Below, piece after piece: positions 36,335-46,770 of a stretch of 64,000 nucleotides of DNA. Within the stretch, counting starts at the first letter, position 1. Each line of letters starts with the position of its first letter. Under the pieces are notes generated by a model. It saw only the letters and a program-made list of their open reading frames with translations. It did no database searches and was not told where the DNA came from. The DNA is taken from the NCBI RefSeq assembly GCF_028435365.1, contig NZ_JAGTJJ010000013.1:62001-126000 (forward strand), in the 5' to 3' direction. Origin of the DNA: Polyangium jinanense. GTDB taxonomy: Bacteria; Myxococcota; Polyangia; Polyangiales; Polyangiaceae. The translations under genes and the position numbers were made by a program.

Positions 36335-36666
36335 ATGGCTGTCCTGTACGAAGACAAGCACGTCGTTTGCGACGAGGATGCCCTCACCATCAAGCGATAC
36401 TACTTCCCGCTCGGCAAGAAGCGGATCCCGTATGCCGACATCCGGCGCGTGGACGAGAAGCGGATGGGCCTGCTCACGGGCGAGCTGCGCATCTGGGGCA
36501 TGGGCCTCACGCCCATCTGGTTCCACCTCGACATGGCTCGGCCCGGCAAGGATCGATGCATCGTGATTGACCGGGGCGGATTCGTGAAGATCGCGCTCAC
36601 GCCGGACGATCACGAGACCGTTCTCGCCCTGCTGCGTGAGCGTACCGGGCGATCGCAGGCTGCGTG

Positions 36667-36667
<1 letters not shown>
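36335..36667 (+). CDS. Small PH-domain-like protein
   Basis: Soluble 110-residue protein starting MAVLYEDKHVVCDEDALTI. The pattern of seven strands with a final helix (IKRYYFPLGKKRIPYADIRRV, ELRIWGMGL, GGFVKIALTP then DHETVLALLRE) matches small bacterial PH-like domains. These usually mediate membrane or partner binding. No enzyme motif. Its stop overlaps the start of hrpB (TGATG), so they are co-translated, which suggests a functional tie to the helicase or simple operon packing. Confidence 0.65.
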
Positions 36668-39252
<2,585 letters not shown>

Positions 39253-39394
39253 AGCGTTCGCCGTGGCCGGCCCGCACGTTCGAGATGGAAACACTGCACT
39301 CGTGCTTGACATGCCCGGCCTCTTCCGCCACTTTCCGCAGCCCCGAGCGACGGGTCCCGCGCGAGACGCGCGCGAAATGCCTGCTGAGGACGTC

Positions 39395-39619
39395 ATGGCG
39401 AAGAGCGACATCACTGGGAAACGGAAGCTTCTGGCGCAGAACGTCTCCCACTCGAACATCAAGACCAAGCGCTGGCAGAACGTGAACATCCAGACCCGCA
39501 GGCTCTGGGTTCCGGAGCTCAAGCGCTACGTCACGCTGAGCCTCACCACGCGCGACATCCGCAGCATCGACAAGCTCGGCGTCGTCGCGTACGCGAAGCG
39601 GTACGGCATCACGCTCTAG
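39395..39619 (+). CDS. rpmB: 50S ribosomal protein L28
   Basis: Large-subunit ribosomal protein of 74 residues from ATG 39395 (MAKSDITGKRKLLAQNVSH). The middle is the family signature KTKRWQNVNIQTRRLWVPE, and KRYVTLSLTTRDIRSIDKLG follows. Length is normal. It stands apart from rpmG, its usual partner, which here is 36 kb away beside mreB. An upstream in-frame extension is not L28-like and was discarded. A strong intrinsic terminator follows at 39658. Confidence 0.95.
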   Translation: MAKSDITGKRKLLAQNVSHSNIKTKRWQNVNIQTRRLWVPELKRYVTLSLTTRDIRSIDKLGVVAYAKRYGITL

Positions 39620-39657
39620 GCCGCTGGCCTGGGCTCGTCGCCGCGCCTCGCGGAACA

Positions 39658-39690
39658 GCGCGCCTCCATTCGGGGGCGCGCCTGCTTTTT
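39658..39690 (+). terminator. Intrinsic terminator of rpmB
   Basis: Stem of 10 bp, GCGCGCCTCC (39658-39667) with GGGGGCGCGC (39672-39681), one G-T pair, loop ATTC, then CTGCTTTTT. It begins 38 nt after the L28 stop. One of only two clear hairpin-plus-T-run terminators in the window. Confidence 0.85.
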
Positions 39691-39697
39691 GTCTGCT

Positions 39698-39857
39698 CAT
39701 CCATCGACCGCACCGCGGTCGATGGATGAGGTCCAGGGCTTGCCCTGGTGCGGGTCGAGGGGCGGACAGGCCCGGGGTTTGGGGCGTAGCTCGGCTTGCC
39801 GAGCGTAGCCCCATCGTTGACCAGACGGGCCCGGGGTGAAACCCCGGCGCTACGCTT
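39698..39857. repeat. Composite palindromic repeat, copy A (four modules)
   Basis: A string of perfect or near-perfect hairpins directly after the rpmB terminator. Module 1: CATCCATCGACCG with its complement, 5-nt loop (39698-39728). Module 2: CCAGGGC TT GCCCTGG (39733-39748). Module 3: GGGGC-GTA-GCTCGGC TT GCCGAGC-GTA-GCCCC (39781-39812). Module 4: CCGGGGT GAA ACCCCGG (39831-39847), followed by CGCTACGCT. Modules 1, 2 and 4 recur in reverse order and opposite orientation at 59281-59390; module 3 recurs at 26562-26604. No ORF is present. Confidence 0.8.
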
Positions 39858-39863
39858 ACCTGC

Positions 39864-40910
39864 TCAGGGTTCGTCGGATCGCGCGGCCCCGTCTCCGGTC
39901 GAGACCAGGAACCGCGCGTCGCGCGCATCCCGCAGGAGCGCCATCGCTGTGAATGCGCCCGCTTGCTCGCGCAGATCTGCGACGGCCGTCTCCGCTGGCC
40001 AGCCTTCTGCGAGCGGCCGCAGCGCTGCGACGTCGACGCCCGCCTTCCCGAGCAGCGCGACCGCCGCGTAAAACCCGGCCTTGCTCACGATCCCGAGCGG
40101 CGCTGGCATGTCGAGCGGCGCGCCTGGCGATGTCCGTGGAACGCCGCGCCGCACTGGCTGCGCATGCCGGCCGAGCACGAGCTCGAGCTCTGGCACGAGC
40201 ACGCCCTGCTCGCGCCGCGTCGGCACGAAAACTAGCGCTGCGACGAGGCCTCGACCGTCGCACGCGAGGATCGCGTCGGCCACGGGTAGCCGACCGAGCG
40301 GCGCATCCCAGGGCACGCTGAGCGCTGTCACGTCCGATCCGAGCGACGTCGACCGGGCCGGCACGTCTTCCGGCATCGCGCTCTCCAGATCTTCGGCCGT
40401 CAGGATGCCGCCCGCCACGGGCCCTCCCGCCGCGAGAAGCGCGCTCACTGCCTCCTCGGAGGCGAGCGCGAGGGGCCCTGCTGCTCCCACGCGCTTGAGC
40501 AGCGCTGCGCGTTTCGTCGCGCCTGCGGCCTCCGCCGCCGTGACGCCGGCCCGCGCGAGCCCCCCGAGCCCCGATCGACCTCGCGCCGCATGCAGGATCG
40601 CGACGAGCCCGAGCGATCGCGGCACGGCCACGTACGCGCCCGTCGGGATCTCTTTTTCGGTCTTCCACCCGCGCGGGCGAGCGGCGCCTTTTCCCGGCTG
40701 AAGCGAGCGTCCGTCGATCACGCGCGCCCCGGCGCCTCCGCCCGCCACGATCGCCACGACGGGCGAGAGGAGCACGGAGGCATCCTGACCTGCTGCTGCG
40801 AAAAACCCTGCGATGACCGCGTCGGCGGCGCTGCCACCTGCGTCGAGCACGGCCTGGGCCGGGCCCTGCGTGGTCGCCGAGCGTGCGAGTGCGAGAGCGC
40901 CGCGGATCAC
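39864..40910 (-). CDS. Gamma-glutamyltransferase-like protein, shortened and degenerate
   Basis: A 348-residue protein whose N-terminus (QAVLDAGGSAADAVIAGFFA, then LLSPVVAIVAGGG) resembles the start of gamma-glutamyltransferase (GGNAVDAAVA...GIGGGG). The full enzyme is about 550 residues and self-cleaves before a catalytic Thr in a TTH motif. I find no such motif; the nearest is STSLGSDVTALSV, so activity is doubtful. There is no signal peptide. The GTG start overlaps the upstream stop (GTGA). Last gene of the long rpsP operon. The family assignment is moderate. Confidence 0.45.
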   Translation of the reverse strand: MIRGALALARSATTQGPAQAVLDAGGSAADAVIAGFFAAAGQDASVLLSPVVAIVAGGGAGARVIDGRSLQPGKGAARPRGWKTEKEIPTGAYVAVPRSLGLVAILHAARGRSGLGGLARAGVTAAEAAGATKRAALLKRVGAAGPLALASEEAVSALLAAGGPVAGGILTAEDLESAMPEDVPARSTSLGSDVTALSVPWDAPLGRLPVADAILACDGRGLVAALVFVPTRREQGVLVPELELVLGRHAQPVRRGVPRTSPGAPLDMPAPLGIVSKAGFYAAVALLGKAGVDVAALRPLAEGWPAETAVADLREQAGAFTAMALLRDARDARFLVSTGDGAARSDEP

Positions 40911-41638
40911 TGCTCCTCGTCCTCCGCGATGAGCGGACGCACGATCGGCGCGACCGGCGCCGCGATCGATCCCGCTTCCGGCGCGCGGCCTGCTCGCGCG
41001 AGCGCGGCGACGAGCGTCGTCTTCGCGCGGATGGCCGCCGCGCGCGTTCCTTCGACCACCAAGAAAATGTCCCGACGCTCGCCGAGCCTCTTCGCCACGC
41101 GATCGAGCGCGGCGGCCGAGAGCATGGCTTGCGCGCCGAGCGATCGGAGGCGCGTGTAGACCACGGAGCCGCGCGGCAGATCGTCACGCGCAGCATCGAA
41201 AACGGGCAGCACGCCGGCGGCGCGTGCCGTGTCGATCACGTCTTCACGCTCCCACATGCCACGCGGCTCCCAGAAGCGGAGCGCGCCTTCAGCCGGGATG
41301 CGCTCGAAGAGCGCGGCGATGCGCTTCCTGTTCGCGGCGGTCGGTCGGATCTCGGTCGACGTCGAGAGCACGATGCAGCGCGCTTCGAGCGTCGTCGCGA
41401 CCTCGAGCGAGGTAGCGAGCGCGTCGTCGAGCTCCTTGCCGGGGACGAGCTCGGCCACGACGCGCGGCAAGACCACGCTGAACACGAACGCGGGCGGCGC
41501 CGTTTTGCGCCACTTTCGCAAGCCGGACGCGCCGGGCAGCGACGTGTCGATCGGGCGGATCTCCACCAGATCGAGCTGATCCTTGTACTTCTTAATGTCG
41601 CCCTGGAGCGCGTGCACGCCCACGTGGAGTCTTGCCAT
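40907..41638 (-). CDS. DUF72 (YecE-like) family protein
   Basis: Cytosolic protein of 243 residues with features of the DUF72 TIM-barrel family. These include LDLVEIRPIDTSLP near the N-terminus, LRKWRKTAPPAFVFSVVLP (the conserved WxxxxPxxFxFxxK-like strand), and EPRGMWERED in place of the E-x-R-x-x-W motif. The molecular role of the family is unknown. It starts 12 nt after the acyltransferase stop and overlaps the following gene by 4 nt, so it is embedded in an operon. Confidence 0.65.
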   Translation of the reverse strand: MARLHVGVHALQGDIKKYKDQLDLVEIRPIDTSLPGASGLRKWRKTAPPAFVFSVVLPRVVAELVPGKELDDALATSLEVATTLEARCIVLSTSTEIRPTAANRKRIAALFERIPAEGALRFWEPRGMWEREDVIDTARAAGVLPVFDAARDDLPRGSVVYTRLRSLGAQAMLSAAALDRVAKRLGERRDIFLVVEGTRAAAIRAKTTLVAALARAGRAPEAGSIAAPVAPIVRPLIAEDEEQ

Positions 41639-41650
41639 GGCGGGGTCTCT

Positions 41651-42556
41651 TTACTCGAAGTGGAACCACTGCGTGGGGTTCTCGCGCAAAAAGCTTTCCA
41701 TCGCGGCGGCGACGCGCCGCGCGGCGAGGGAGAGCTCGTCCTCGCTGGGCCGGCGCGGCAGCGAGATCGGCGGACAGCTCCGCACCTCGTAGCGCATGTA
41801 ACCCAGCCGCCGCGTGAAGACGGGCACGATCGGCGCCCCGCTCAAGGCGGCGAGCGAGAGCGGGCCCTCGGGAACGACGAACGGCTCGCCGAAGAGCGTG
41901 ACTTCGCGCCCGCGCATACCCTTCGGGAGCCTGTCGATCTGGACCGCCACGACGCCGCCGCGCCGCAGGTGCGAGAGCAGCGGCAGCGCGTCGAGCGGGC
42001 TCGTCCCCACGTGCACGATCCTCACACCGGCCTTGTCGCGCGCGTCGTCCGTGAGCGCCTCCGCGCGCTCGTCGCGCTCGTGCGCCATCACCACGACGAC
42101 GTCGGCCGTGTGCACGCTGCGCAGGATCGGGCCCGCGGCTTGCCAGCCGCCCGTGTGCGCCGTCGCGATGATCACGCCGCGCCCCTCGGACGTGGCGCGC
42201 ACGTAGTTCTCGTCCGACGCGCAGAGCCCCACGAGGCGCTCGGGACGCTCGCGCCCCACGAGAAACGCCTCCGTCAAACAGCTCGCGAAGCTCGCGAAGA
42301 CGCGGGCGACGTCGACGTTCTCGACGAGCACGTTCCGCTTCCCGAGCGCGCGCCGGAGGTTTTTCCGGACCGCACGCCGCTGACGCCCGAGCGCGATCCC
42401 GAAGGCGAGCCCGATCAGCGGCGGCGCGTACCGCACGAAGGGACGCGGGCCGTGCGTCACGCCTGCGTCGAGCGCGCGACGCCAGAGCACCGAGTCGTGC
42501 CGGCGCAGATCGTCGATTAGCTTGCCGAGGTCGTCACCGATCCCCACGGGGCCCAC
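41651..42556 (-). CDS. LpxL/HtrB-like lysophospholipid acyltransferase family protein
   Basis: Membrane-associated acyltransferase of 301 residues, GTG start. The order of segments matches the lipid A acyltransferase family: GVIIATAHTGGWQ (the HX4D/E motif region), GGVVAVQIDRLPKG, TLFGEPFVVPEGPLSLA and final PTQWFHFE. The acidic residue of HX4(D/E) is Gln here, so catalysis may be altered. One short N-terminal hydrophobic segment (PPLIGLAFGIALG). It lies 8 nt from queG, in the operon. Acyl chain addition to an outer-membrane lipid is the most likely role. Confidence 0.8.
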   Translation of the reverse strand: MGPVGIGDDLGKLIDDLRRHDSVLWRRALDAGVTHGPRPFVRYAPPLIGLAFGIALGRQRRAVRKNLRRALGKRNVLVENVDVARVFASFASCLTEAFLVGRERPERLVGLCASDENYVRATSEGRGVIIATAHTGGWQAAGPILRSVHTADVVVVMAHERDERAEALTDDARDKAGVRIVHVGTSPLDALPLLSHLRRGGVVAVQIDRLPKGMRGREVTLFGEPFVVPEGPLSLAALSGAPIVPVFTRRLGYMRYEVRSCPPISLPRRPSEDELSLAARRVAAAMESFLRENPTQWFHFE

Positions 42557-42564
42557 CTAGCGGC

Positions 42565-43719
42565 TCAGCGGCGCGGCGCAAAGGGCGGCGCGTCGGGATC
42601 GACGACGCCCTCGTCGTGGCCGCTGGATCCAGGCTCCGGGAGAACCTTCCCGATCCGCAAAAGCCCCCACACACCGACCTCGCGCGCCGCCGCGTCGTCA
42701 TGCGCTGCGGCCCGCTCCAAGGTCCTCCGGTCGTCCTCTGCGCTCGGCCCCTCGGGATCCCGCGCGAGCCTGTTCGCCGCGACGATCGCCGCGTTCCGCG
42801 CGAGCCCTCCGCGACGCGCCCGCCGAAGCGGCGTCCCCTGGATCGTCTCGGGGAACGCTTCCTCCTCGATCGATGCGAGATCCGAGAGCCGCGTCTCGGA
42901 CCAGCGCGGCAGCGGATGAAACTGCTGCGTGCGCGTGTCGGGCGGCGGCGCCGTGCGGTTGTAGGGACAAACCTCCTGGCAAACGTCGCAACCGAAGAGG
43001 TGCTCCCCGATCCTCGCGCGGAGCTCCTCGGGCGGCGCCTCGTATTGCTCGATCGTGAGGTACGAGATGCACCGACGCGCATCGAGCACGAACGGCTTGG
43101 GAAACGCGCCCGTCGGGCATGCATCCAGGCAACGCGTGCACGCTCCGCAACGCTCGTGCATCGGCACGCCCGGCGTGAGCACGAGCGTCGTGACGACCTC
43201 GCCGAGCATGACGAAGCTCCCCTGCCCCGGGACGATCACGAGCCCGTTTTTTCCGACGAACCCGATCCCTGCGCGCGCGGCCCACGCGCGCTCCATCACC
43301 GGCTCGATGTCGCAAAGCGGACGCGCGTCGATGCCAGGCCCGAGCTCGCGGATGAACTCGGCGAGCCGGCGCAGCTTCTTGCGAAGAAACAGGTGATAGT
43401 CCTGCCCACGCGCGTAGCGGGCGATCCCGCGCGCGACCTCTGGATCATGCGCCTCGGCTTCGGCCGAGCGGGCGTAACGGCGACCGACACAGACGACGCT
43501 CCGCGCGCCCGGGAGGATCGCTTCCGTGTCGAGCCTTCGCCGCGCCTCGACGTGCTCTTCGAGGTAGCGCATCGTGCCGTGCATCCCGGCCTCGATGAAC
43601 GCGCGGTAGCGATCGTGCTCGACGTCGAGCGGCTCATCGGCGCGCGCCACGCCGACCACGTCGAAGCCGAGCTCGAAGGCTCGCTCCCGGATCCGCTGAT
43701 CGACGTCGCTCGCGGACAT
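42565..43719 (-). CDS. queG: Epoxyqueuosine reductase QueG
   Basis: Final enzyme of queuosine synthesis, reducing epoxyqueuosine in the wobble position of tRNA by means of cobalamin and two 4Fe-4S clusters. The 384-residue protein has the catalytic region CDIEPVMERAWAARAG and the ferredoxin motifs CGACTRCLDACPTGAF and CDVCQEVCPYN, with the intervening CISYLTIE. Length is standard. It sits 40 nt from a SPOUT methyltransferase gene in the rpsP-trmD operon, linking two tRNA modification activities. Confidence 0.95.
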   Translation of the reverse strand: MSASDVDQRIRERAFELGFDVVGVARADEPLDVEHDRYRAFIEAGMHGTMRYLEEHVEARRRLDTEAILPGARSVVCVGRRYARSAEAEAHDPEVARGIARYARGQDYHLFLRKKLRRLAEFIRELGPGIDARPLCDIEPVMERAWAARAGIGFVGKNGLVIVPGQGSFVMLGEVVTTLVLTPGVPMHERCGACTRCLDACPTGAFPKPFVLDARRCISYLTIEQYEAPPEELRARIGEHLFGCDVCQEVCPYNRTAPPPDTRTQQFHPLPRWSETRLSDLASIEEEAFPETIQGTPLRRARRGGLARNAAIVAANRLARDPEGPSAEDDRRTLERAAAHDDAAAREVGVWGLLRIGKVLPEPGSSGHDEGVVDPDAPPFAPRR

Positions 43720-43759
43720 CCGCCCTGCCTCCCCGCGCGCCGCCCGCGCCGCGATCGAG

Positions 43760-44326
43760 CTACCCGAACAGCCGATCGAGCACGATCGCGCACGCCGCGC
43801 GCACGCTCAGGTGATTGTAGCCCGTGTCCTTCGCCGCGTGGATCGGCGCGAGGCGAACGTCAGCCGACGCGACGAGCTCACCCGCGAGGCCCCACCCCGT
43901 CCCGAACGTGATCAGCACGGGTTTGTCCGCTTGCGAGAGACGCGCACGCCCGTCGGGATAGTTCGTCACGGGCCCACGTTTCGCCGAGGCCGCCGTCGTC
44001 CAGAGCTCGATCCCCGCGCGCCCCACGCCCGGCGCGAGCGAGGTGTACACGTCTTCCAAGCTCGGCACGATCCGCAGCACGTCGAGCGCATCCGCGCGAT
44101 CGGGGATGCGCTTCTTCCCCGAGCCGTTCACCCAGTGATCGCGGATGCGCTCGGCGAGAAGCCGCTGCGCCGCGACCGGGTGCACGACGTACAGCTCAAG
44201 CACGCCGAACGTGCGCGCGCTCCGGGCCATGTCGTGCAGGTCCAAATTCGTGATCGCGGTCGTCACGATCTCCCCGCCGCGATCGAGCACGGGGTGATGA
44301 ACCAGAGCGAGCGCGACCTTCGTCAC
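43760..44326 (-). CDS. SPOUT-fold RNA methyltransferase (Methyltrn_RNA_4 type)
   Basis: SAM-dependent RNA methyltransferase candidate of 188 residues. It ends with a knot-forming region TFGTGWGLAGELVASADVRLAPI and YNHLSVRAACAIVLDRL. The N-terminal ALALVHHPVLDRGGEIVTT and FGVLELYVVHP are typical of a family that sits next to trmD in delta-proteobacteria and Thermotogae. The methylated nucleotide is not known. GTG start; its first codons overlap the trmD stop (GTGA), so the two SPOUT enzymes are made together. Confidence 0.85.
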   Translation of the reverse strand: MTKVALALVHHPVLDRGGEIVTTAITNLDLHDMARSARTFGVLELYVVHPVAAQRLLAERIRDHWVNGSGKKRIPDRADALDVLRIVPSLEDVYTSLAPGVGRAGIELWTTAASAKRGPVTNYPDGRARLSQADKPVLITFGTGWGLAGELVASADVRLAPIHAAKDTGYNHLSVRAACAIVLDRLFG

Positions 44327-45066
44327 GACGAACTCCGCTCGGCGCGCAGGCGCTTCGCCCGCTCCAGGAGATCGGGCCTGCGCGCCGCTGTGCGCGCCTC
44401 GGCCTGCTCGCGCCGGAAGGCCGCGATCGCCGCGTGGTTACCGCCTTTCAACACCTCGGGCACCTTCATCCCGCGAAACTCCTCGGGTCGCGTGTAGTGG
44501 GGATACTCGAGCAGCCCGTCCATCGTGGTGCTGTGTGACTCGTGCATCGCCGAGTCCGCGCTGCCGAGCACGCCGGGCAAGAGCCGCGAGCAAGCGTCGA
44601 CGATCGCCATCGCCGCCACCTCGCCGCCCGCGAGCACGAAGTCGCCGAGCGAGATCTCCTCGTCGACGAACGCGTGCACCCGATCGTCGAAGCCCTCGTA
44701 ACGGCCACATACGAGCGTGATCCACGGAAGCGCAGCGAGCGCCTCGACCTTGCGCTGATCGAGCACGCTCCCTTGCGGCGAGAGCAACACACGATGCGAG
44801 CGCGTGGCGTCCGCGCCCTCGCGTCCCTCGCGCGCCTTCTGCTCGAGGGCCTCGATGCACTCCACCACGACGTCGACGCGGATCACCATGCCCGAGCCGC
44901 CGCCGTACGGCGTGTCGTCGACGCTGCGATGGCGACCGAGCCCGTGCTCGCGCAAGTTCGCACAACGCACGTCGAGCGCGCCTGCGCGCGCTGCGCGGCC
45001 GACCATCCCTGTCGACAGGAATGGCTCGAACATCTCGGGGAAGAGGGTGACGATGTCGACACGCAT
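44323..45066 (-). CDS. trmD: tRNA (guanine-N1)-methyltransferase TrmD
   Basis: Methylates G37 next to the anticodon, preventing frameshifting. The 247-residue SPOUT enzyme starts MRVDIVTLFPEMFEPFLST. It has DDTPYGGGSGMVIRVD, the SAM-binding CGRYEGFDDRV, the trefoil-knot ISLGDFVLAGGE and LLEYPHYTRPEEFRG, all diagnostic. 12 nt from the rimM stop, and overlapping the next gene. Confidence 0.97.
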   Translation of the reverse strand: MRVDIVTLFPEMFEPFLSTGMVGRAARAGALDVRCANLREHGLGRHRSVDDTPYGGGSGMVIRVDVVVECIEALEQKAREGREGADATRSHRVLLSPQGSVLDQRKVEALAALPWITLVCGRYEGFDDRVHAFVDEEISLGDFVLAGGEVAAMAIVDACSRLLPGVLGSADSAMHESHSTTMDGLLEYPHYTRPEEFRGMKVPEVLKGGNHAAIAAFRREQAEARTAARRPDLLERAKRLRAERSSS

Positions 45067-45078
45067 GCGCGCGCCTCG

Positions 45079-45627
45079 TCAGGTCAGGCCGTCGAGCGTG
45101 ACGAGCCGGACGACCCCGGCGTCGGTGTCCACGGATTCGACGAAGTCGTCGAGCAGCGGGACCTCGATCTTGCTGCCGTCCGCGCGCTCGACGACGAGCA
45201 CCTCGCAACTCGGGTACGAGGCCAGCGTGAGAACGCGACCGATGACTTCGCCGGAGCCGAGCTCGGCGCGCGCGCCTTCGACATCGCACGCGTAAAACTC
45301 GCCCTCTTCGAGCGGCGGGAACTCGTCGCGCGGGACGAGCAGGATCGCCCCGCGCAGCGCCTCGGCGGCATCCCGATCCGCGACACCCGCGAGCCGCACG
45401 AGCACGGCCTTGTTCGCGCTCCGGATCGACGTGATGTCGGCCGCGCGCTCCGCGCCGTCGGGGAGACGCAGCTTGAGTGTCGGCCGCTGCCCGAGCAGTT
45501 CGGAGCCCTCGTGATAGAGCTTGAGGCGGACCTCGCCCTGGATCCCGTGGGCACGCGCGATCTCCGCGACGGCGACGAACCGTCGCGGGGCTTCGGCCTC
45601 GTTCGTGGCGCGCTTACGCGGGATCAA
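45079..45627 (-). CDS. rimM: Ribosome maturation factor RimM
   Basis: Assists 30S head assembly by binding ribosomal protein S19. The 182-residue protein has the N-terminal VAVAEIARAHGIQGEVRLKLY domain and the PRC-barrel with EEGEFYACDVEGARA (usually EFYWxDL). The start appears to be TTG at 45627, which overlaps the khpA stop by 4 nt (TTGA); no ATG lies close by. This is the standard place of rimM between khpA and trmD. Confidence 0.94.
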   Translation of the reverse strand: MIPRKRATNEAEAPRRFVAVAEIARAHGIQGEVRLKLYHEGSELLGQRPTLKLRLPDGAERAADITSIRSANKAVLVRLAGVADRDAAEALRGAILLVPRDEFPPLEEGEFYACDVEGARAELGSGEVIGRVLTLASYPSCEVLVVERADGSKIEVPLLDDFVESVDTDAGVVRLVTLDGLT

Positions 45628-45857
45628 TCCAGGATGTCGAGGTGGGCCCGGAGGCCCGCCTTGCTGGCGGCCGCGTTGAGGAGCGCACGGATCGATTGCG
45701 CGGTGCGGCCATCCTTGCCGATCACTTTGCCGATGTCCTCACGCGCCACGCTGAGCTCGATGCGCGGGAACCTGTCTCCCGTCACCTCGCGGACGGTCAC
45801 CTTCTCGGGATGATCCACGAGCGACCGCGCAATGAGCGCGACGAGATCCAGCAGCAT
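45624..45857 (-). CDS. khpA: KH-domain RNA-binding protein KhpA
   Basis: Small KH protein of 77 residues from ATG 45857 (MLLDLVALIARSLVDHPEKV), with the RNA-gripping GxxG loop in VIGKDGRTAQSIRALL. An upstream in-frame ATG at 45884, 6 nt after the rpsP stop, would add nine residues and is possible; neither start has a strong Shine-Dalgarno. KhpA is known to bind RNA with KhpB/Jag in other bacteria and to affect division and RNA stability. Its place between rpsP and rimM is conserved. Confidence 0.93.
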   Translation of the reverse strand: MLLDLVALIARSLVDHPEKVTVREVTGDRFPRIELSVAREDIGKVIGKDGRTAQSIRALLNAAASKAGLRAHLDILD

Positions 45858-45890
45858 GGTGGAGGACGCAGGAGACGGCGCCATGCCTCG

Positions 45891-46145
45891 TTACTTCGCC
45901 ACCGTCGCCGCGACGACGTCCGGGCGCTTCAGCAGAAGCTCGACCGTGTGCGAGGGCTGCGCCCCCACGTCGCGCCAGTGCTTCACGCGAGCCGTGTCCA
46001 GGCGGATCTCGTTGCGACGCGGGTCGTACGTGCCCAAACGTTCGATGAACCGGCCTCCGCGCGGAGAACGCTGGTCGGCGACGACAATACGGTAGAACGG
46101 GGTCTTCTTCGTGCCCGCCCGGGCGAGGCGGATATGAACGGCCAT
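45891..46145 (-). CDS. rpsP: 30S ribosomal protein S16
   Basis: Small-subunit ribosomal protein of 84 residues from ATG 46145 (MAVHIRLARAGTKKTPFYRI), with GAGG 7 nt upstream. The rest is typical: VVADQRSPRGGRFIERLGTYDP and LLLKRPDV. First gene of the operon rpsP-khpA-rimM-trmD-SPOUT-queG. A promoter is proposed at 46250-46278. Confidence 0.97.
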   Translation of the reverse strand: MAVHIRLARAGTKKTPFYRIVVADQRSPRGGRFIERLGTYDPRRNEIRLDTARVKHWRDVGAQPSHTVELLLKRPDVVAATVAK

Positions 46146-46445
46146 CGGTGAACCTCGGTCTTCTTGGAGATCCGGCGCTTGCCGGGTGCGGGCATGACCC
46201 GCGCGCATTCGCGTCCCCCGACGCACCACGCCAGGGGAACGGGGGGCGAAGGGTAGGCAGAACCCCCCCACCGGTCAAGGCCGACAAGACGCAAATTCGT
46301 CCCGTCCGGTCCTCAGCATGGAGGTTCTTGCCAACTTGCGGCCCGGACGCACCCCGCGGCCGCGAAAAACATGGGGTTCGGGTGAAAACGAGGGAAGAAG
46401 CGCCACGCGGGCACGCGCGGCGTTTTCGAGAGGACAGACGGGAGA
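46146..46445. other. Upstream region of the rpsP operon, 300 nt
   Basis: Holds the proposed rpsP promoter (46250-46278) and otherwise no recognised feature. It reaches the stop of the small gene at 46446. I looked for an S16-type leader structure or a tRNA and found none that I could support. Confidence 0.4.
46250..46278 (-). promoter_or_regulatory. Probable sigma-70 type promoter of the rpsP operon
   Basis: On the minus strand: TTGACC (46278-46273), a spacer of exactly 17 nt, then TACCCT (46255-46250). Five of six -35 bases match consensus, and the -10 retains T1, A2 and T6. Transcription would start near 46243, about 100 nt before the S16 start. Confidence 0.5.
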
Positions 46446-46643
46446 TCAGCCGATCTCGAGGATGATCACGCCGCGATTCGGGTCGTCTTCATCCTCGTGA
46501 GGCTCCTTCGACCCGCCTCCGGGTCGACGCGGAGCCGGGAACCGCTCGAGCGGAAGCTCCAGGCGCGGTCGGTTCTCCTCACGCTGCCGGCGCTCCCTCT
46601 CTTCCCGTTGTCGGATTTGTTCGATGATGAAAGGAGGTAGCAT
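46446..46643 (-). CDS. Small conserved-looking protein, highly charged
   Basis: A 65-residue protein starting MLPPFIIEQIRQREERERRQ and ending RGVIILEIG. A short hydrophobic head is followed by an Arg/Glu-rich helix, a Pro-rich stretch and an acidic segment. The start ATG at 46643 is preceded by GGAGGAG at ideal spacing, strong evidence that it is translated. I recall similar small proteins (hydrophobic MxPPF head, charged helix, Pro-rich middle) in other bacteria, but no function is known. It is divergent from the DUF4350 gene. Confidence 0.7.
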   Translation of the reverse strand: MLPPFIIEQIRQREERERRQREENRPRLELPLERFPAPRRPGGGSKEPHEDEDDPNRGVIILEIG

Positions 46644-46770
46644 CCGGACTCCTCCGCACCGCGTGTAGCGTCGCTCGGATGAACGTGCCTAGCAAGAATG
46701 GGCCCGTTCACGAGTCGAATCTAGCAATGAGAGTAACGGGGTCAAGCTTATCGCCCGGGACGACGGTGAT

